From the NCBI RefSeq assembly GCF_004379255.2, contig NC_056034.1, positions 4,776,501-4,840,500 on the forward strand: 64,000 bases of DNA. The letters are read 5' to 3'. The notes beneath the pieces were generated by a model. The model saw only the letters and a list, made by a program, of their open reading frames with translations, had not been told where the DNA came from and ran no database searches. The translations under genes were made by a program, and so were the position numbers. Below are positions 42,684 through 53,957 of the stretch, piece by piece (position 1 is the stretch's first letter; each line of letters opens with the position of its first letter). This DNA comes from Salvia splendens. Lineage: Eukaryota; Streptophyta; Magnoliopsida; Lamiales; Lamiaceae.

Positions 42684-45388
42684 AATGGAGCACCACGATA
42701 GTGATTCCCCCGCCACGAGCGAGTCACAAACGCCGACTTTTCCAGTTAGAGTTGGGGGAAATGCCGGCGGAAGTGCACCGATGTCCGAGATGATGCCCAG
42801 AATGGTGCCAATGATGCCCTAACCTCAAATGGCGGGGATGATGCCCGGGTACTACAATATGTACCTACATGGATTTATTGTCTAGTGATTCCCCCAGAGT
42901 ACTCCTCTGGAGACTCAGTTCACTGGCATTGAGACTTTCTCTTTTGAGGAGTTGGGGCTATCTCCGGTCAGGGAGTCTCCCACTGAGATGCCACCGGCGA
43001 CAGGGAGGATGCGGAAGCAAGGGAGAGGGAAGGGCAAGGGCACTACCTCGTCCTCGCCTGCGGGGAATGAGGGTGGGGCGGGGCCGAGGAGGAGGGAGAT
43101 GAAGCCGGCGGGAGAAAGAGGACCATCTGGAACATAGGGGAGTGTGTTGCGCTGGCGAAAGTCTGGATCAGTATAGTCAAGGATCCCTACGTCGGGGCTA
43201 ACCAGCATATAGATAGAATGTGGTGGTGCATTAGCCAAAGCTACCTCCAATTCAAACCGCCAGGTGGGAAGCCTCACGATGGAGAACAATGCCGGAAACA
43301 GTGGTAGCGGCTGAGGAGGCAGCTCAGCTGATTTGTCGGCATCTACCAAAACAACCTCCGCACGACAACCAGCGGCATGTCCGCCGATGATGTGAAGCTT
43401 CTGTCTCACCAACAGTTCCCCGACAGTGAATTGGGTTTCAGGGAATTCAAATATTGTGAGGTCTATCTTGTGGTGAAGACTTCCGCCAAGTTTAGTTCGG
43501 GTGTTGAAGCTGGCTGGCTGAAGCGGACGAAGATCAATGCCTCCGGGGAGTACAGCAGTAGTGCCGGTTCCCACGAACTCCCTGATGCTGAGGCAGAGTT
43601 CCCGACCCTCAATCGTCTTCCCGCCGCCGTCGCCCGGTTGGGCAAGCGCCAGCGGGCCCCCGAGGTCCGATCGCCAGCTCCTTTGTTAGGGTTTTGTATA
43701 CTAGAAATCACCTTTCGAGTGATTGGATACTGTAAAACTCTAATTGTTATTTTCCAATAAATGCAACAGATTATTTTTTGTCATAATGTTGTTATGTTTT
43801 ACATTTAATGGTTGTTTATTGCATATTTAAATGTATAAGCAAACGTAACATAGTCTAAGTCTTTGTTTTAGTAGACCGGTTGTGGGCGTCGTCCAATTTA
43901 AGGTAACACGGTTAGTTCTAAACAAAGAAAAATAAGAATTTCACAACCTAGATAGGCCTAGACTACCTAACGTGAAAGGTTGCAATGTCAGTCCGATTAT
44001 TTCTATGCCTTATTGAAATAAGATGACGTTGGTGTGGTATAGCACTGAATGGATCTAACAGCAACACGAGTCTTAATGCTATCTACTGAAAGACGAGGTC
44101 TTGATAATTAATTTCTTAATCAATGTACGTTAGCATTGAGCATACGATATTGAGTATCTACTACTTTGACTTACCAAAGGTGCGGGTTTTTCGTCACCCA
44201 ACGATCCAGGTATATTGGGTAGGTAGTGGCGATCATTATCTAGCGGTGCTAGGATTGCTATTACGTTGAATCGTGCTCGAGGGGAGTCTCGTTTGATAAC
44301 ATCCACAAGAGGAGCTCGAAACAAGGTTTTATTATTCGGAACCTAGCTAGTTGGAGTTTAATTACTCCATGAATAATAAATAAAAGTTTCTTGCAAAGTC
44401 CACTCTTGGAGATTAAAATATGTTAATTAATTAAGTCCGTAGCAGACAATAATTAATTAATGGATGTTTCTATCTTAAGCGCGGGAAATAAATTAAATGC
44501 AATTAAAGGAAACCCGGAATACTTGTAATTTCGGATTTGGAAGGCAGTGCAATATTACTTCTGTAGTGGCTGCTTGTAATATTCCAGTATAAGCTTATAT
44601 TAAATTGTGGGTTCAATGTAATTGGTAAAAAGCTAATTGGGTGAGGCTTGTTCCAAATTCTTCCTTATATCTCTGTCTGGGCCCAATATGTGACTTAATA
44701 TAAATAGAAGAATAAAGGAGACAGAAAATAACACATTATTACTCTATCAAATTTTCGTCCCCCTCTAAGAAAGAGAGAGCTCGAAATTTTGCCTCCTCCA
44801 TGAGCTGAGTTCTGTCTTCGTTATTAAAGTCCTAGTACGTTGGTGAGATTTGCCCACACAAATATCAGCGTATAGTCCGCGACACCAGTCAGAAGATCCA
44901 AGGTCGAGTATTGAAGATCTTCACGTGGAGACGGAGCAAGCCATCATCGATTCTTGATTGAATCAACAAGGTAAATTGGCTAATTTCGTAGTAAGCATGT
45001 TTTAGGGATTTTTATATGCTAAAGCATGTTTTAATTCAAGTTATGAGCATGATACATGTGATAACTACGCGAATAGAATTTGTCTAAATAATCTGCTAAA
45101 TAGATCAAATTTATGTGATCATTAATTGCTGCACGCTTCCGCTGCCAACCCCTTCATCCTTCCCAGATCGATCCCGAGCTCCCCTCACTCGCCCGCATAC
45201 AACAGCATCAGACCCTGATACACACCATGGAGAAGTGGTATGCAGCGACTGACCCCTTATACAAGTTGATACTGAAGGATGTCATCGATAGTATGCTGCG
45301 CGATTTGGGGATGACATCCCTGTCCATGAGTGACGCCGGGACCGGCCACGGGCACGACTGTACTGGCGGCGGGGACGACGAGGAGTGA
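42684..45388 (+). pseudogene. ORF1 (Myb/SANT-like) remnant
   Basis: Starts at MEHHDSDSPATSESQTPTF (42684), soon broken by stops (near 42821 and 42883). A middle fragment FKYCEVYLVVKTSAKFSSG then WLKRTKINASGEYSSSAGS (43440-43570) aligns with FKYFEVWKLVEKSPKYTSG and KVSASGNYSSSEGG of the intact ORF1 at 36498-37484. A GKRQRAPEVRSPAP piece ends at the LTR insertion (43683). After the insert, MEKWYAATDPLYKLILKDVI and LRDLGMTSLSMSD lead to TGA at 45386-45388. Clearly dead. Confidence 0.72.
43684..45133 (+). mobile_element. copia-type solo LTR inside the ORF1 remnant
   Basis: Starts TGTTAGGGTTTTGTATAC and probably ends ATTGCTGCA. ORF1-like coding sequence continues on both sides. A promoter-like tatataaatagaag at about 44698-44711, followed by a leader-like region, fits an LTR in + orientation. 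The flanks TCCTT and CGCTT match in only three of five bases, so the exact ends are unsure. No internal coding region. Confidence 0.6.
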
Positions 45389-45930
45389 GACTTTGTCGAA
45401 GTTTGAGGTTGTTTTTTTAACTATATATATATATTTTTTTAATAATTATGTATGTTTTTTGTTTTAAATAAAGTGGTTGCATTTTCTCCGTATTCGTGTC
45501 GAAATTTTAATTCCGTAAATTGTTTAATTTGGTGAATTTGTAAATTTTTATTATTATGGATGTCCGTCGGGATGTCCTTGGGGATGTCCGCCATTGTGCA
45601 GTGGGATGTCCTTATGACGTGGGAGGATGTGTTTTTGGAAAGTCCGTCGGGATGTCCGTCGAGACATCGGTCCCACTGTGGATGCTCTTAGGGAATAAAC
45701 GACGACAAATTAGATCCCAGCCTAATCAATTATTGGCTAACTAAAGCTTCCTTCATAAACCAAACATAAAAGATTTTACAATAATTTAGTGATACTTTCA
45801 TAAAGAACAGGTAGTCGATAACTGAAGCTGCAGGTTTTCATTACGCTGTGTGTGCCTAATTCTTAGGTCTAGAGGATTCACTAGAGCACATGGTCTAGGA
45901 GATCGTGAACCTTCAGAATACAGTCGTTGT

Positions 45931-47265
45931 TGTAACAACCTTGTCTCAAAACCTCAACCCTCTACACTATTGGTTAGTATAGGGAAGTCGGGATCGAATC
46001 CACGAGGACGGAAGGGTTGGAATGCATAGAGAGAACTTTTGGAGGGGTTTGGTTACTACCACGCAACATGAGGGTCGGGTTTTAAACTACTAGGCCTGGG
46101 AAATAAAATCTAGTCTATGCTAACTACCAGATCTGGAGAATTGAAAGTACGTAAAACGTAAATGCATGCATGATTTGTATCAAACAGTAATTTGAGAGTA
46201 TTCGCAAAATTCCTGGGTCAAGTAAAAGAGTTTCCTAAATTAACCAAACACAAGGCAAGCAAAAGTAAACAGCAAAACAAATTACTCGAATTAGCTACTG
46301 ACAGAAAGCTGCAACTAACAAACTAAAGCAGTACGACTACAACTACCGATCGACTTCATCTTCTCCAACAAACGAGCACTGAATGAACAGAGCAGAATGA
46401 AAAAACAGAGCATACCTCAAATCAAACGCCGAACACTTCAATTAAACAGAAAGCTATCAGATCTAAACTACTAGACTAAGTAAAAAAGCGGTAACATAGT
46501 TTTCCATGCAGATCCGAACACATGTATTCCAAATTCGAACGATTAACAGAAATCTAAGCTAGATCTACCAGAATCAACACCAAACAAATTAGATCCACCA
46601 TTCTCAACATCATCCCAACTCCGATTCAACCCCAATTCGGAAATCCAACTCCGATCAACACCAATCTCAGCCCCGATCAACAAAACAATTGCGAAAAGCA
46701 CCCAAAGCAAAAATCAGAGCAGTAAACGCCAAAATCAAACGAAAACAGAAATTTAAACTAGATTAAACATAAACTGAAATGAGTCACAAAGCAATCGCCG
46801 AATTTCCGGCAAGGAAATCGGCGAGGAAAGAGTTCGTGCATAAAGTAAATTGTTTCTTCACTCCTTCTCGGAGTGGTGTTACACCTTCAGCAGAACAAAA
46901 ACAAATCACCACTAACTACCCCAAATCTCCATGGAACCAAGTGCGCGAGTGAGTGTGTGAAGAGTGAGCCCAAAAATACTAAGGAAAATTCTCTAACTTC
47001 GTGTCTTCCCCACTTTGTAAGCTTCTTGGTATTTATAGGCGTGGCTCAAATCCCTATGGCAACGGTCATCTTGATTTGACGATTGTACCCTCGCGGAATT
47101 CGCTCATTTTCTTCACTTTTCTTCTCTATTCTCTCTGCCCTGGTAATCGTCTTTCATTCCTGGATTTGACAGATTTTTCACGCACCTTGACTTATAAATG
47201 CATGTTAGCACCTTAGAAATCACAGAATTCATACGTAAAATAGATGCATGAAACGAGCCTTATCA
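45931..47265 (-). mobile_element. probable non-coding LTR-derived element
   Basis: On the minus strand it begins TGATAAGGCTCGTTTCATGC (47265 downward) and has a TATA box CTATAAATACC near 47030-47040. It ends near 45931 in a block (gaagtcgggatcgaatccac, 45984-46004) of the kind seen in leader regions of plant LTR elements. No coding frames. I could not find a matching target duplication, so ends and class are uncertain; it may be a solo LTR with some internal leader. Confidence 0.45.
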
Positions 47266-47471
47266 ATAACCTATGCAACGGGCCCTCCTATATATTCTTA
47301 GTAATAAATAATTTTGGGCCCAAGCCCGCTAATTGGAATAGTTACACCATTAATACCCAACTCACTTGTACTAGCAATCACTATCTAATTGAAACAATCA
47401 CTAACTTCGAAATTTCTCTTTATTTTCCTCTCCTACGATAATATTGATAGTTTGGGTCTTTGTGAATGTAA

Positions 47472-49008
47472 GAGCATCTACTATAGGCGGACGTCCCCAA
47501 TAGCCCCGCCCCCTTTTTTGTCCACAACCCCAATTTTTTTATCCACTGCCTCAAATTTTTGTTTCCGCCATTATAGGCGGACACTTCCAATAGCCCCGAT
47601 TTTTTTTCGTTTATTTTAATTCAACTATAAGTAATTAAATTTATCAGACTATACGTAATTATAAAAAAATGGCTATAAGTGAAGAAATTAAAAATTAAAC
47701 ACTACATTTTCGTCGTATTAAAGTAGGGGAAAATTATACAACGAAAAATTAATCTATTGAACATCATAATAGTGTTCACACTGCGCTGCCACCTCCCCTA
47801 CTACCCAAACTTCTTCAACCAAATCGGCCTGGAGTGTGGTATGTGCTGTGCTCCTGCACATATCACTGAAATGTTGGATCAAAATTGCTCCGTGGTATGC
47901 CCATCTGGATCGGCGCGGAGGCAACACCGTTACTTGTACTTGCGCCCTCTTCCGGTGCCCAGCGCTCTGCCGCAAATCCTTCATCTTCTATTATCATATT
48001 ATGCAATATGATACATGTTAACATAATATTTGCGACATCATCTTCGTGCCAAACTCGTGTCGGGCACCGTATAATGGCCCACCGCTGTTGGAGGACACCA
48101 AAAGCTCGCTCAACATCCTTCCTAGCACCCTCTTGTTTCCGCGTAAAGTATTGTTTCTTCGATCCCACCGGTTGGCGAATTGTCTTGACGAATACCGGCC
48201 ACCGATGATATATCCCATCTGCCAAATAGTATCCCCTACTGTACTGCGTGCAGTTGGCTACGAAGTTGATTTCTGGACCCTCACCCCGACACTCGTCATT
48301 GAAGAGCGGCGATGACTAAAGAACATTGATGTCGTTGTTCGAACCTGCAATGCCGAAATACGCATGCCAGATCCGCAAGCGGTAGTCAGCAACGGCTTCC
48401 AGAATCATCGATGGGTGTTTGCTTTTGAATCCAGTTGTGAACTGGCCTTTCCACGCCACCGGACAGTTCTTCCACTCCCAATGCATGCAATCGATGCTTC
48501 CTAACATTCCTGGGAAACTGTGGATCGAACCGTGCATATCCAGCAGTCTTTGACAATCATCAGGAGTGGGCTTTCGTAGGAACTCCCCACCAAATATTTC
48601 CCGAATCCCCTTACAAAACTGCCTAAGCACCGTGAGGCTAGTCGTCTCACCCATCTGTAGGTATTCGTTGAACATATCAGCTGGTCCGGCGTACGCAAGC
48701 TGCCGGATTGCAGCAGTGCACTTCTGAAGCGTAGACAGCCCGATCCGGGCAGTGCAATCACTCCGGAGGGTGAAGCACCGGTAACGCTCCGCCAAATTCG
48801 TCGCTATATGGTTGAAGAGCCGCTGCGACATTCTGAATCGCCGGCAGAAAATCTCGGGTGGATAACGGTTATCAACAAAGTAGTCCGCCATTAGACGCTG
48901 GTGCGCTTCGCTATGGTCTCGTTGGATGGTCCGCCGACGACTAGTCGCACGAGGGATCGCGCCCTCCGCCACTTCCGCCGCGCGCCGCTTTCCCCTCCTC
49001 GGCCTTGC
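47472..49008. mobile_element. truncated PIF/Harbinger transposase element
   Basis: Left end GAGCATCTACTATAGGCGG after TAA (47469-47471), then the same ccaatagccccgcccc subterminal pattern as the intact element at 8.2 kb. The right end is missing: about 48990-49008 the element stops and hAT-like sequence begins. Its left TIR differs from the 8.2 kb element, so it is a sister family, not a direct copy. Confidence 0.75.
47754..48993 (-). pseudogene. PIF/Harbinger transposase, lightly damaged
   Basis: Nearly complete relative of the protein at 8556-9890. It runs from an N-terminal AEGAIPRATSRRRTIQRDHS through MLGSIDCMHWEWKNCPVAW, IAGSNNDINVL and KDVERAFGVLQQRW to WHEDDVANIMLTCIILHNM. Three defects: the first ~45 residues and upstream promoter are cut off, one Gln codon (CAG) is TAG at about 48316, and five bases are missing near 47880-47890 (after PRSN), shifting the last ~50 residues. 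The DDE residues themselves are kept. Confidence 0.85.
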
Positions 49009-49577
49009 CGCAACCCGTTAGGGTCAGACCCGAAAATCCGATGGGCTGACCTGAAAACCCGATAAAATTTCTATTGTTCTATTTGTTTGACTCCTAATTG
49101 GACAATTTCATTGATTATTTTTATAATATAGATAACTAAAAAAATAACATTCAATTTTATATTAAATATATAAATTATATATTAAAATTTTATTAATATA
49201 ATAATAAATAAATAAATTAGAAACTTCTAATTCATTAATAAATATTTAAATTTGTAACTCATGTTTTAAAACATGCTTTAAAATATTTAAATATTAGTAT
49301 TTGATCATGTTTGTGTTTGAGTGTAAGTATATATATCTCAAATTTATCATAATTAAATTTTTATATTTTATAACTATAACTAATTTTCGTCATTATTTAT
49401 TGGATTGATCGTATGTTAATTTTATCGGTAGCAACCCGATTAACCCGTTGGGCCAGCCCGAAACCCGAGAGTTTAGGGTTAGGACTGAACTTTTATAACC
49501 TGATTAGCCCGCACCCGATTGACCTGCAACCCGAGTAGGGTTGGCCAGAAACCCGGTGGACCGTGCCGATTGACATC
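49009..49577. mobile_element. hAT-like non-autonomous element
   Basis: AT-rich core between aacccg/gggcc-rich ends: left aacccgttagggtcagaccc, right cgggttaatcgg-type blocks ending gattgacatccct. The right end matches that of the element at 52443-53618 (gattgacatcccc). The left tip (gatgtcaat type) is missing, probably lost at the junction with the transposase relic. Class is inferred from the tip motif. Confidence 0.5.
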
Positions 49578-50654
49578 CCTATTTAAAACTAATATATACA
49601 AGTGTGACCTCTATTTCCCTAATTTTTTTCTACCCACTTTTCTTAACATTTCTGAAAACTCGTGTCACCATGGGACTCCTAATGGCGGACGGAGGGAGTA
49701 TAATTGAGTGCCAAATGATACGTTAATACAAAACAACAATATTTCTCTCAGTTTGAGGTTATTTGATAGTATAACTTTTCTTTTACGTTGTCCACGATTA
49801 ATTAGACAAATTGACTTTACTATATTTGGTAATGCATCCTACGCATTAGCTCATTTACATGCATTTCATTATAAAATTAATATAAAAAACTAGAGTAATA
49901 TTGAATTCTACCAACTTTATAAATTCACTTTCCACTATATTTCTTAAAATTCGAGTTGAGTCAACTCATCTTGATCAATCATAGACGGATGGAGTATAAT
50001 GCAAACAACATTAGTGGACAATGTAGATAGCGAATTGCATCATAGACTATCTATCTTGCATTATAGCGTTTTCACTGTAGTACATTATACAGTTGTTATT
50101 TTGAATTATACGTGACACGTAGCAACATGAACATAAAAACACGTTATAACTAGTACTATATAAGATTAGTTCATTTGCCCTCTAGTATTTGTATATCCTT
50201 AATTATACATGCTAGTGTATAATTTATTTACTCAACTAGTCCAACTTAAATGGTTTCCTGACTAATAATCATACATGCTGTTAGTAAGTTATTGTCGGAA
50301 AACCATTGGGTAGTAGGTTCAAGAGCGACTTATTTTATAGACTATTAACATTTATACTATTCGTTCTATTTTTCAATGTATTTTTAATTCATTGTATGTA
50401 CATATTTCGTGCACGTATTTCATGTTATTTTGTTGATGGGTGTGACTATAGTATAGTAAAATATAGTATTCCTCCGTTCTAAGATAGTTGAGTTATATTC
50501 ATGTTCAAGTTATCTTTTTTATGTTTTATTCTCTTCACTTTAACTTTTTAACACATCAATTTTTTTAATTTTGTGCCTAAGAAATGTCTCAACAATCTTA
50601 AGACGGAGGCATTATAATATTTTACCATGTTAGTCATTTTTTACCAAGAACTTT

Positions 50655-50790
50655 TTTTTCTTTTTAAAAGAGGATCAACAATGGTTCTCATCCACTGCCG
50701 TGATGACTCAAACCCCGACTTATTGGTTGAAGAGGAAACGTCTTACCAACTGAGTTGCGCTTCATTGTCAATCATTTTTTTACCAAGAAT
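50655..50790 (-). mobile_element. tRNA-derived SINE-like relic
   Basis: On the minus strand: box-A-like CAACTCAGTTGGTAAGACG (about 50757-50738) and box-B-like GGGGTTTGAGTC (about 50717-50706), about 25 bases apart as in tRNA-derived promoters. It does not fold as a functional tRNA. Limits are approximate. Confidence 0.45.
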
Positions 50791-51521
50791 GTCACATGGT
50801 ACAATGTATCAAATCTATTTGTGCGTTTCTGATCAACTACCAAATTTGATGATCTTATGAAATAGATGAATTGGGTAAAATTGTCCACTTATGTTGTTTT
50901 ATTTGCATATTACATAAGCTAGTAGTTATTTAATTTATAGATTAAGATCTAGAGAAATTATAGGGATTACAAAAATGAATGATACCTAAATTAGTAGGAA
51001 TCTTTTGAATTCAGTTTGTATTATGGAGTAAAAAAATTATTTTAATAGAATAATGGAGTCTATATTGAGTAATAATATCATGTCTAGGCTGACTATAAAT
51101 TACTACTATCAAAAGCTAAATATCTGCTGGGTGATAATTGGTTATGTGTGTATAGCCACTCACGAATACATTTAACGTTTAGTATTATAATTATAAATAT
51201 GATGTAAGCTGTAAATTAATATATACACTAACATGCATAAGATATGATGATTGATGCATACAAGATTTGGAGGCTAAATAAGTTTATTTTGGAACCATTT
51301 AGGTTGAAATGTTGGAGACTAAACAAGTTTATTTTGGAATCAGTTAGGGGGAAATGTTGGAGAAGGACTCTATCTCAACTTTTCATTATCCAAGTGATGT
51401 TTGCGCATTTTAGTTACGCATCATACATTGTAAGAATGCATATTTCCTATTTTGTTGAGTCAAATGTGAACTTTTATTGTGGGACTCCGCACAAGAAAAT
51501 TAACGTTGGCCTTTGGGGGAC

Positions 51522-51622
51522 ACACGTCAAGACTTTTACTGGGTCTTGGTCTTCCATCTACCTAGATAATAGTAGTAAGAATAAATTTCAGTCTGTCATT
51601 CTAATTTCATTGTTTTATTAGT
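51522..51622. repeat. copy of lectin-kinase upstream sequence
   Basis: gacttttactgggtcttggt here matches gacttttactgggacttggt at 42328-42347, and tgtcattctaattt and attgttttatta also recur in the same order. A shorter third copy, gacttttactggatcttggt, is at about 51981-52000. All are in the same orientation. Confidence 0.6.
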
Positions 51623-52442
51623 AAATATATACGATGACACTTTAAATTTGAAACTATAAAACCCATTAGTTTTGTTCATCTTTGGTTGTTTTTAAATTTA
51701 ACTTGCAAAAATTATGCTCGTTGGCAAAAAAATTTGATCAGTAAGAACTAAATCAGGATGAGTGTATTTTTCAATTTATTTCAGAATAATTGTCATTAAT
51801 GTCAATTTTACAAGTATTTAAATTGATATACTATAAAATTGGAGTAGTAACTTTTCAATTTTTTGGTCAAAAATAAAATTAATATAACAAAATCAAATAT
51901 GATAGGTTAATAAAACCACATAATTTTGTAGAAATTATGTCAATTTGATTAACATTCTAGAATATTGGGAGGGAGAAGTGAAGACTTTTACTGGATCTTG
52001 GTGTTACATCTTTCTTGTGGTTAGAATGTATCACAGTCCACAGTCAATAGAAAAGAAAAATTGACCACAGTATGCAGTTGAATTGTGACGTAGTAGAGGT
52101 GCGGGTTGTGAATGCTCTAAACGATGAACTTTAGATACTTAATCAATTATTGGATTGCTTATTCCGCGTAAAAGCCTTAAATATCCAGTCTGTTCACTAT
52201 AATCCGACAACGCTTATGGTTTATATTACTTTAATAAACAAAAGCTAGTCAATAATTGTAAACAACTGTCCTTATGCTGAGTCCATTGTCCTAATAAATA
52301 AGATTAGGCCCAAGCCCAAAGAATACGATAAAATAAAACCCATGTAAAAACTATAGAAATGGGAGGAGTTGTAAAACAAAGCAGAAAGCATCTTTTACCA
52401 TTAGGCTACATTCTACTATGTTGTTCTTTTATTAATATATAG

Positions 52443-53618
52443 AGATGTCAGTTTAGACCGAATCACATGGATGAACTCGAATAACCTGCTAAATTTACAG
52501 GGCAGTGCTTGCTTAAAAAACACAACCCAATCAAAATTCGGGCTAATCGGGCCAACCAGAATGGGTTGACAAATTACTTTTTTTTATTTGAGGTTTTCAA
52601 TTTGTCGGTGCAACCAACTCCAACAAATTTGCTAAATCACAGAATCCTAAGAAAGAATCAAATGATTCAGCTAGAAACAAATGATTGTGGCGGAGCCGTT
52701 GGCAATTGCTATGGTGCCGCCTAGTGCATAGGCAGAGGCGCTTAATTGTTGGGGAATAATGACAACAACCTTCATTCGTAGAGAGAGAATGGGGTACTAT
52801 TCCAGGCAGTGGCGGGCGCAATAATTTTTTAGTGAGGGTCCAAATTCCTGTTAACAATTGTTACATATGGTAATATTTTAAAATAAAAAATGTTATTTTC
52901 AAATTATATTACTAATATACTCCCTCCGTCCTCAAAGAATATGCACTTTGGATTCGGCACGAGTTTTAATGCAAAATTGGTAAAGTATGAGAGAGGGGTA
53001 GAGAGAAAAAGGATTTAAAGTATTGTTAGTGGCGAAAGTTTTCAGAATTGAAAAGTGCATATTCTTGTACGCCAGCTGAAGAAGTTGAACTCAAACTCCA
53101 GACCCTCGGCTTGGAAGTTCAGCTGAACAACCAACTCAACTACGCTATGTGTTGCGTTTTACTTCTATTAATATAGTATAGATAGTCATAACGAAAATTG
53201 TTGGGGGTCCTTGGGACTCCCATGTCTCCACTTAGGTCCGCCCCTAATTACAGGGATAGAAAAGTAGACGAGGATGAAGTGGAAGAAGTAGCGATAACTA
53301 GGATTAAAAATGCCATGTAATCCATTCGGTTCCAATTTTGACCCGCCCGTGGGAAAAAAACAACGACTTCGTAAAGTTTATGATTTTTTCGTACCACTTT
53401 TATAATTTATGAGAAATATCAAATTTTAAAAAAAGTTAATGGTTTTAGGGATTAAAATCTCTATAAAAATATGCATGACAAACCCGATTAACATGTTTAA
53501 ACTCGAAGGTTCAGGGTAAGATTGCAAACTTTTAACCCGAAAAAATGTAAGCCTAATTAGCCCGCAACCGGAATAAGACTAGCCCAAAACCAGTCAAACT
53601 GACCCGATTGACATCCCC
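52443..53618. mobile_element. hAT-like element with nested MITE
   Basis: Left end agatgtcagtttagacc, right end gattgacatcccc: inverted tip motif gatgtcaa. Both ends are rich in gcccg/cgggc phrases (aattcgggctaatcggg; agcccgcaaccgg). It contains the Stowaway-like MITE at 52919-53090 and no transposase. I could not find an 8-bp duplication. Confidence 0.45.
52919..53090. mobile_element. Stowaway-like MITE
   Basis: Left end CTCCCTCCGTCCTCAAAG after TA. The inner pair aagaatatgcacttt and aaagtgcatattctt forms the inverted arms. The far right end is altered (tgtacgccagctgaag). Same family as 34764-34990. Confidence 0.65.
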
Positions 53619-53957
53619 GTGACAATTCATAAAGTCACTTTATGTTATCCCATATTTTCATCTCACACAAAAAATGTTAAAGAAAATAGAAATGGGCGGC
53701 GGCGTTTAATTAACTGTGGTTTTCTACAAAAAAAGGTGAATAATTTGGGGGTCATTAGTCCAAACATAGTTTCCGAGTTAACTTCTGGTAGAATCATTTC
53801 CATTTTACCTTGGTGTTTGAGAAAAACACGCATACACAATGAATTTGGTGCTAACATTGCACCTTATATATCCAATCAATACAACAAAAGGGTTAAAAAA
53901 ATAGAATGGAAAATGAGTAGTAGCTAAGACACAGATTCATATAAAAATGACAAGAGA
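53619..53957. other. 3' flank of the IRKI-like gene
   Basis: AT-rich spacer; probably holds the 3' UTR of the minus-strand gene that ends at 53958. Nothing else seen. Confidence 0.4.

Larger units (their letters stand above)
42462..45687. mobile_element. degenerate PIF/Harbinger ORF1 element split by an LTR
   Basis: TTA at 42459-42461 and 45688-45690. TIRs: left GAGCATCCCCAACGGCG, right (reverse complement) GAGCATCCACAGTGGGAC. Subterminal ggatgtccgtcgggatg repeats lie at the right end and ggacgtcc at the left. It carries a broken + strand ORF1 interrupted by a ~1.45 kb LTR-like insert. It lies about 240 bp upstream of the lectin kinase ATG. Confidence 0.78.
49578..52442. other. intergenic region with repeat and promoter relics
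   Basis: No intact gene. Holds a Stowaway right end (gcggacggagggag ending 49698, TA at 49699-49700), a SINE-like segment near 50655-50790, a ~50-bp tandem duplication (aagtttattttggaa...gaaatgttgg, 51272-51361), and two segments like the lectin kinase upstream region (51522-51622 and 51967-52010). Confidence 0.5.

Noticed and set aside
50655..50790. functional tRNA gene
   Set aside because: Box-like words are present, but I cannot form acceptor or anticodon stems; a SINE relic is more likely.
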